Assembly: GCA_002308155.1 (NCBI GenBank)
Contig: DBVQ01000018.1
Location: forward strand, 1 to 20,083
Source: Christensenella sp. UBA1260
Lineage (GTDB): Bacteria > Bacillota > Clostridia > Christensenellales > CAG-917
Direction of reading: 5' to 3'
DNA: 20,083 nucleotides
The notes under the pieces were generated by a model, which saw only the letters and a list, made by a program, of their open reading frames with translations, did no database searches and had not been told where the DNA came from. The first letter of the stretch is position 1, and each line of letters begins with the position of its first letter. A program made the translations under genes and the position numbers. Of the stretch, positions 15,793-20,083 are shown piece by piece.

Positions 15793-15913
15793 AACTTTGC
15801 TATTTTGCGATTGACTGTGTCAGCTTTGCGTGCCCTCGCGCACCGTGTACGCTAGTACACTTGGCACTCGCGTTCGCACCTTCCTTGTCACTCATCAAAA
15901 TAATCAAAGTTTT
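15791..15913. repeat. Long imperfect hairpin element A
   Basis: The ends AAAACTTTG (15791-15799) and CAAAGTTTT (15905-15913) are inverted copies, and partial complementarity continues inward to a tip GTGTAC-GCTA-GTACAC (15845-15860). Element B at 18800-18924 shares the architecture and a GTAC-loop-GTAC tip, though little sequence. The element begins inside the aldolase stop codon and lies before its terminator. Confidence 0.6.
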
Positions 15914-15928
15914 ATAAAATGAATTAAC

Positions 15929-15957
15929 AAGCCACTTCATAAGAAGTGGCTTTTTGG
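15929..15957 (+). terminator. Terminator of the tandem aldolase gene
   Basis: A perfect 10-bp stem (AAGCCACTTC / GAAGTGGCTT) with ATAA loop, followed by a T-rich tract on the plus strand. It lies just before the convergent minus-strand gene ending at 15968, and may also serve that gene, though the minus-strand T-tract is weak. Confidence 0.88.
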
Positions 15958-15967
15958 TTTTAAATCA

Positions 15968-17347
15968 TCAGATTTTTGCTGGGTACTCTTTTGAAATCAA
16001 CTTATACGTCTTGATAATCCTCTGCTCATTTAATTGGCTGTCATATTTTTCTTCCCAACCAATCGTTTTGTAAACGCCAATAAATGCATATCCTTTTGTA
16101 TTATGAGCAAACACAACTCGAATTTCATCTTTGATATGAGTATACTCTGGTTTATAAAACTCTTTTTGGGGCCAAGACTCTTCTATTCTATCTCTATAAA
16201 TCTTATTGAACCAAACTCCATTGTCCGTTTTTGTCCAATTATTATGCCTCAAAAAATGCACCGAGTATCCTTCAGGCGTAGCATTTATTGCATATAGTGG
16301 CCTTTGCGGGCCAAAACTGCCCTTAAAATGAAGTCGCCAGCCGAATCTTGAACACATATTTATATAAATATCCATAGCACGAGTCCCATGGTTGCCCGCG
16401 TAATCCATATTGATATGATCTATATGTGAAATAAACTCAACCTTTCTTTCGGAATATGCCTTATAAACCTCAGCTTCTTCAAGTGATTGCAATTTTTTAT
16501 AATGCTCATCAAGACACTCTCCTTTATTATAAATGTATATCTTCCCAACAAACGACTTATTATCACCTTTATATAAAAATTTTCTCACTCTTGTTTCTTT
16601 CGTTACTTCCAAATCATTTCGTGTAGAACAAGGAGTCAACTTATAAACACTTTTTTGTGTTATTTCTTTAATAGGTTTTGCAATTGCTTCAACCTTCTCT
16701 TTTGCAGGACAAGTTGTACCATACAAAAAGCACCCATAATAAACAACATATAGATTTTTATCGTTATGTTTGTATATAGACAATTCATATTTTGTTTTGC
16801 CACCATTTATAGGCATAAAGCATTGATCTATACATTTATAATTGTTTTTCATAATCTTATAGATTATGGATTCATTTCTTGCACCATCAACTAAAATATA
16901 ATTAAGCTGGTCATCTAATATTTCAATGACTTTAAGCAAAAATTTATATGTATCATCTAAATACTCATTCCCTTTATAAGCTGAAAAGGAATTATAAGGA
17001 AAAAACGACACGTCCATATGCGCTATTTCAACATTCTTAATTCCTAAGACATTGCCGATCAAATCAAAATTTTTGCGCCAATAAATTTCCTTTTTATAAT
17101 TATAAAGGATGTCGAGAATTTTATCCGTCTCCAAATATCCCTTCTTTTTATATTCTTCAACATACCAAGGATAATTGGTACTAGCACCCTTATCTGTTGG
17201 GTTATATGATAATGTCAACATTCTTGCTTTATCTATTTTAAAAAAGAAAGGTTGATTCCATACTGGCAACCAAAGATCACTAAGTTGGGCTGGACGAGGA
17301 TATTCTATTGCTTCTCTCATCAATTTTTCAATTTCTTTATTTTCCAT
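15968..17347 (-). CDS. Protein of unknown function with a possible uracil-DNA-glycosylase-like N-terminal domain
   Basis: A 459-residue protein, AT-rich and cytoplasmic-looking, with no signal peptide or membrane segments. The N-terminal half has three motifs in the order expected of a uracil-DNA-glycosylase fold: LSYNPTD (46-52), HMDVSFFPY (110-118) and YILVDGARN (150-158). This is a weak resemblance by eye. The C-terminal region holds FISHIDHINMDYAGNHGTRA and, near the end, IRVVFAHNTKGYAFIGVYKT (409-428). The latter is a strand-rich pattern I associate, loosely, with tails of restriction or defence proteins. I chose ATG 17347 because GGAG lies 7 nt before it. It follows the 335-residue gene by 60 nt, with a small hairpin at 17370-17387 between them. 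Function is not established. Confidence 0.7.
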   Translation of the reverse strand: MENKEIEKLMREAIEYPRPAQLSDLWLPVWNQPFFFKIDKARMLTLSYNPTDKGASTNYPWYVEEYKKKGYLETDKILDILYNYKKEIYWRKNFDLIGNVLGIKNVEIAHMDVSFFPYNSFSAYKGNEYLDDTYKFLLKVIEILDDQLNYILVDGARNESIIYKIMKNNYKCIDQCFMPINGGKTKYELSIYKHNDKNLYVVYYGCFLYGTTCPAKEKVEAIAKPIKEITQKSVYKLTPCSTRNDLEVTKETRVRKFLYKGDNKSFVGKIYIYNKGECLDEHYKKLQSLEEAEVYKAYSERKVEFISHIDHINMDYAGNHGTRAMDIYINMCSRFGWRLHFKGSFGPQRPLYAINATPEGYSVHFLRHNNWTKTDNGVWFNKIYRDRIEESWPQKEFYKPEYTHIKDEIRVVFAHNTKGYAFIGVYKTIGWEEKYDSQLNEQRIIKTYKLISKEYPAKI

Positions 17348-17369
17348 ATGTTTCTCCAAAAAATCTTTC

Positions 17370-17387
17370 GGCAATAATTATATTGCC
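17370..17387 (-). repeat. Hairpin between the two cassette genes
   Basis: GGCAAT-AATTAT-ATTGCC, 6-bp stem and 6-nt loop, in the 60-nt gap. The A/T runs around it are weak and make it a doubtful terminator; it may tune expression of the downstream gene. Confidence 0.4.
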
Positions 17388-17406
17388 AACATTAATATAA
17401 TGCAAA

Positions 17407-18414
17407 TCAAAGAGACTGTACAATACTGCGCATAAGATTTAGTAAATCATCGAAATTGTCCGGAAAGATCATATAACCTTTACTTGACATTGCAGTCATA
17501 TCTTCTCCTGTTTGACAATAACTCCACCCTGTTGCATCTGTTATAGGATATCTGCCATAAATATGTTCCCAGTTTTCAATATGAATTGATTTTAGTTTTT
17601 CCAAAAAAACATCAAATTGCTCTTGTTCCAATTCTGCAATCTTTTTGTATCTCCTAGTCCAACTATTATTATCCTCATGCAGCAGATACACAGAAATTGC
17701 CTCGCAACTTTTTTTTATTATAACATCCAATGGCAAAGACCAGCAACTACCATATGTAAATTTTATATAATGCGTTGTAATAAAATAATCTGCCTCATCG
17801 ACATCCAGGTCTTTCAATTTTCTTAAAACAGGAGCTATTATACCTGTTTTGCATATTTTCAATTTGTGTTGTAATGGGCTTCGTGCAAAAGCTAACAGAA
17901 AATCTTCAATTTCGTTTTTGTCGAAGTCTATAGCATTAATATCTACACCTTTGTTCAATATTTTTATAAAAATACTATGACCTTCATCAGTCAACTTTGA
18001 TGAACTGTCAAAATTATCAAAATTGCTATCGCGATTATCATCTATTTCTTGATTGATAAAACAAGCAAATATAGCACCTAAAAAGCTATCAAGCTGTTTT
18101 GAGGCAACAGTATATTTGACAGTACATTTACCTTTTGGATTATATATCCCCTTGCAATAAAAAATGGGTCTACTTCCAAAGCCTTTTCCTTTTTCTGTAT
18201 ATTCAGATAAAAGCCCTGTGTACCCGTCATAATAATCATATTCAACATCCGCAAATAGTTGCGGTTCTTCATGAAAAGGTCGAACTGTCTGTCCATCCCC
18301 ATATGAATTTTGATTTTGTTCATCTGTATCAAAGATTTCTGTTATTGCTTTAGAAAAAACACTGTTTTTGTTTTCAAAAAAGTCGATGTAATCCGTCAAT
18401 GATTTATACTTCAT
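17407..18414 (-). CDS. Protein of unknown function, first gene of an AT-rich two-gene cassette
   Basis: A 335-residue AT-rich protein. I do not recognise the family. The N-terminal third is Asp/Tyr-rich (ADVEYDYYDGYTGLLSEYTE) and probably loops and beta strands. The middle is helical. Near the end it reads IENWEHIYGRYPITDATGWSY, then SSKGYMIFPDNFDDLLNLM. This resembles the Trp/Asp-Gly-Trp then Gly-x-x-x-Pro-x-Asn pattern of small unknown domains found in bacterial immunity proteins, but that is only an impression. No signal peptide or membrane helix is present. AGGAG precedes ATG 18414 closely. It is divergent from a winged-helix regulator and shares its promoter region with it. Confidence 0.72.
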   Translation of the reverse strand: MKYKSLTDYIDFFENKNSVFSKAITEIFDTDEQNQNSYGDGQTVRPFHEEPQLFADVEYDYYDGYTGLLSEYTEKGKGFGSRPIFYCKGIYNPKGKCTVKYTVASKQLDSFLGAIFACFINQEIDDNRDSNFDNFDSSSKLTDEGHSIFIKILNKGVDINAIDFDKNEIEDFLLAFARSPLQHKLKICKTGIIAPVLRKLKDLDVDEADYFITTHYIKFTYGSCWSLPLDVIIKKSCEAISVYLLHEDNNSWTRRYKKIAELEQEQFDVFLEKLKSIHIENWEHIYGRYPITDATGWSYCQTGEDMTAMSSKGYMIFPDNFDDLLNLMRSIVQSL

Positions 18415-18446
18415 TATTCTCTCCTTTCAGCAAGTACTTCTATTTA

Positions 18447-18452
18447 ATTATA
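18447..18452 (-). promoter_or_regulatory. Candidate extended -10 box of the two-gene cassette
   Basis: Minus-strand TGGTATAAT gives a consensus -10 with the extended TGN motif. No good -35 is spaced correctly, but the dyad at 18463-18480 overlies that region, so one regulator could control both divergent units. Confidence 0.5.
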
Positions 18453-18462
18453 CCAAATTGGG

Positions 18463-18480
18463 GTGGACAATTTTGTCCAC
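18463..18480. promoter_or_regulatory. Inverted repeat over divergent promoters, probable operator
   Basis: GTGGACA-ATTT-TGTCCAC has perfect 7-bp arms. It covers the -35 box (TGGACA) of the plus-strand regulator gene and the -35 region of the minus-strand cassette. A dimer of the adjacent winged-helix protein is the natural candidate to bind it. Confidence 0.6.
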
Positions 18481-18492
18481 ATGTGATATATT
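18464..18492 (+). promoter_or_regulatory. Promoter of the winged-helix regulator
   Basis: -35 TGGACA (18464-18469), 17-bp spacer and -10 TATATT (18487-18492). The start would fall a few bases before the ribosome site AGGTG (18501-18505). Confidence 0.55.
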
Positions 18493-18510
18493 CTTTGCTG
18501 AGGTGACAAA

Positions 18511-18795
18511 ATGAGAAAGCCCTACGCAAAGAAAAATATCATATTATATGTGTTGGATTTGATAAAACTGTCTAATTCAGATACCCCTCTTTCTTATGCA
18601 AAAATGGCGGAGATATTGAGCCACTATGACATAGATTGTGACAAAAAAACTGTCAAACGTAATATTGCATATTTGAAGGACTATGGCTATCCAATTGTAA
18701 ACGTCAAAGAAGGCTGTTATATGGATAATGCTGCACCAATGCCTGATCCGTTTAGAGTGAATAAAATAATTATTGATCATTTCAATAATGATTAA
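18511..18795 (+). CDS. Small winged-helix DNA-binding protein
   Basis: A 94-residue protein whose residues about 10-75 fit the winged-helix domain that usually sits at the N-terminus of WYL-type regulators: LSYAKMAEILSHYDIDCDKK, then TVKRNIAYLKDYGYPIVNV with a beta wing ending in GCYMD. The WYL domain itself is absent, and the reading frame ends in a normal stop, so it is either a minimal regulator or a 3'-truncated copy. It is divergent from the two-gene cassette, with a palindrome between them. It is therefore likely to repress itself and the cassette. AGGTG precedes ATG 18511. Confidence 0.75.
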   Translation: MRKPYAKKNIILYVLDLIKLSNSDTPLSYAKMAEILSHYDIDCDKKTVKRNIAYLKDYGYPIVNVKEGCYMDNAAPMPDPFRVNKIIIDHFNND

Positions 18796-18799
18796 ATAG

Positions 18800-18924
18800 A
18801 AAAACCGCTCGGTTTAGATGAAGAGCGCGAAAAAGCCCGTTTGCGAAGGATGAGCGTACAAGTCGTACGTGACCCCTGAACAAACGGGCTTTGACAATGC
18901 TATTCGCTAAACTGTGCGGTTTTT
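18800..18924. repeat. Long imperfect hairpin element B, also between convergent gene ends
   Basis: The ends AAAAACCGC (18800-18808) and GCGGTTTTT (18916-18924) are inverted copies. The arms match closely for about 60 nt each, including GTTTAG and AAAGCCCGTTTG, around a tip with GTAC copies. It lies between the convergent regulator gene and the aminotransferase gene, and its right arm contains part of the aminotransferase stop codon. A bidirectional terminator role is plausible. Confidence 0.7.
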
Positions 18925-20083
18925 AGTGAGGTTTTTTCTCGAAGCGAGCGGTATCCGTGCATTCGACGACTGTCTTGAAGACGTTTTCGAAGCGGCGGAG
19001 AGCCTCGTCGATGATTTCGTCCGTGTCTGCCATTGAGGTGTAAAGACGTGAACCTGCGAGCGTGACGATGCCGTTTGCCATATATGCTGCGCCCATTTGT
19101 TCCATAGCGACTTTTCTGCGGAGCATCTCAGGTTTCTTCTTGAGCATTGGGATGACGGAGCCAAGCAAGCTCATGTTGGAGAAATCGAAGCTCATTGCGC
19201 CTGTGCATTCAAGGTGAACGATGGAGCCTTGGTTGTAGACGACGTATGGAAGGTTATACTTTTTGATAAGTTCTTTGAGACCTGCCGCAAGTCTATCACC
19301 TGCATGGCCTGCCTTTTCGCAAGCGTTGTTCTTTTCAATTTCGCAGATTGCGAGGTAGCCTGCATAGGAAGAAAGTGGGTTTGCTGCGAGTGTGCCACCG
19401 ACGTATGCCTTTTTGCCCATACCTGCAAGACCTGCTGCCATAAGGCTGACATATTCTCTCTTGCCGCCGACGCCGCCTGCTGACGGATAACCGCCTGCGA
19501 CGATCTTGCCGAAGACTGTGAGGTCCGGATACATATCTCTGTTGGTTGCTGGGCGTTTGAACTTGACAACCTTGCCATCTTCGAGTTTCTTGTCCTCGAT
19601 GATCCACTCTTTGCCATCGACAAGAGCCTTCTCGTCGTTGTAGTCATAGCCGTAGTTCTCTTTGAAGAAATAGCCTGCTGCGCCGTGGATGCCGACTCTG
19701 AAACCTGTGACAACTTCATCAAAGATGAAGAGTGCGCCGTACTTCTTTGCAAGGATACGAGCTTTCAAGTTGTAGTCCATATCGATTGGACGTGTGCCGG
19801 ATTCTGGTCCGACCGGCTCAACGATGACTGCTGCCGTGCCACCGCGGAGAGCGTTCTTTTTGAGCATCTTTTCAAGCATTGCGAGGTCGTTTGGTCTGAT
19901 TTCATCCGTCTTGTTGTAGGAGCCAGGGATACCATGGGACTCGAGGAATTGACGAGATCCCGGAATCTTCAAGCCATAGACCATTTGATCTGACCAGCCG
20001 TGATATGCACCGCCGCATTTGATAACACGTTTTTTCTTGGTTGCGCAACGTGCAACACGGATTGCAGCCATGACGGATTCTGT
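18923..20083 (-). CDS. Class III (PLP-dependent) aminotransferase related to glutamate-1-semialdehyde aminomutase, N-terminus cut by the window
   Basis: PLP enzyme of aminotransferase class III, closest by eye to HemL-type proteins, which convert glutamate-1-semialdehyde to 5-aminolevulinate. The frame continues past the right edge: TESV precedes MAAIRVARCATKKKRVIKC, the usual N-terminal helix, so the true start is outside. It then has GAYHGW, EPVGPESG, the PLP-aspartate region FIFDEVVTGFRVG, and the PLP-lysine strand DLTVFGKIVAGGYPSAG, with the Lys in FGK. About 45 residues, roughly 19532-19666, sit between these last two motifs where HemL normally has only a short loop. The family also includes other aminotransferases, so the substrate is uncertain. 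No hem neighbour is visible. The stop overlaps hairpin element B. Confidence 0.85.
   Translation of the reverse strand, partial: TESVMAAIRVARCATKKKRVIKCGGAYHGWSDQMVYGLKIPGSRQFLESHGIPGSYNKTDEIRPNDLAMLEKMLKKNALRGGTAAVIVEPVGPESGTRPIDMDYNLKARILAKKYGALFIFDEVVTGFRVGIHGAAGYFFKENYGYDYNDEKALVDGKEWIIEDKKLEDGKVVKFKRPATNRDMYPDLTVFGKIVAGGYPSAGGVGGKREYVSLMAAGLAGMGKKAYVGGTLAANPLSSYAGYLAICEIEKNNACEKAGHAGDRLAAGLKELIKKYNLPYVVYNQGSIVHLECTGAMSFDFSNMSLLGSVIPMLKKKPEMLRRKVAMEQMGAAYMANGIVTLAGSRLYTSMADTDEIIDEALRRFENVFKTVVECTDTARFEKKPH

Overview
The window looks like chromosomal DNA of a spore-former-lineage Firmicute, most likely an uncultured gut-type member of Clostridia. The evidence is the adjacent order spoVT - flippase - mazG, which matches the Bacillus subtilis spoVT-yabM-yabN block, a DnaD/DnaI-type replication pair, and strong AGGAGG ribosome binding sites. 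Most genes have intermediate GC. Two stretches are clearly AT-rich, the left edge (1-699) and 15968-18795, and both look like acquired DNA.

Layout. (1) 1-699, minus: a very AT-rich open frame that runs off the left edge and has no evident start. (2) 718-4786, minus: a tight operon spoVT > Spore V B/YabM-type flippase > mazG > dusB, with genes overlapping or about 1 nt apart. (3) 4928-5215, minus: a small conserved-looking protein with its own promoter and terminator. (4) 5505-7864, plus: a DnaD-like protein with apparently four C-terminal-type repeats, then a DnaC/DnaI-type AAA+ helicase loader, ending in a terminator shared with the convergent operon. (5) 14156-7941, minus: a purine salvage and uptake operon: xanthine phosphoribosyltransferase, a BMP-family lipoprotein, a double ABC ATPase and two permeases. 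It has a good promoter and a structured 5' leader. (6) 14548-15792, plus: a protein with two class II aldolase domains, only the second keeping the metal ligands. (7) 15968-18795: an AT-rich cassette of two minus-strand genes of unknown function, one with a possible uracil-DNA-glycosylase-like N-terminus, and a divergent winged-helix regulator. A palindrome sits over the divergent promoters, and long imperfect hairpins lie on both sides of the cassette. (8) 18923-20083, minus: a class III aminotransferase related to glutamate-1-semialdehyde aminomutase, cut by the right edge.

How the genes work together. The BMP lipoprotein would capture a nucleoside or purine outside the cell. The ATPase and permeases would import it, and Xpt would convert xanthine to XMP. 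The best candidates for something undescribed are the 15.9-18.9 kb cassette and the leader RNA upstream of xpt, which matches no purine riboswitch I can recognise by eye. These are judgements from reading the sequence. No database search was run.
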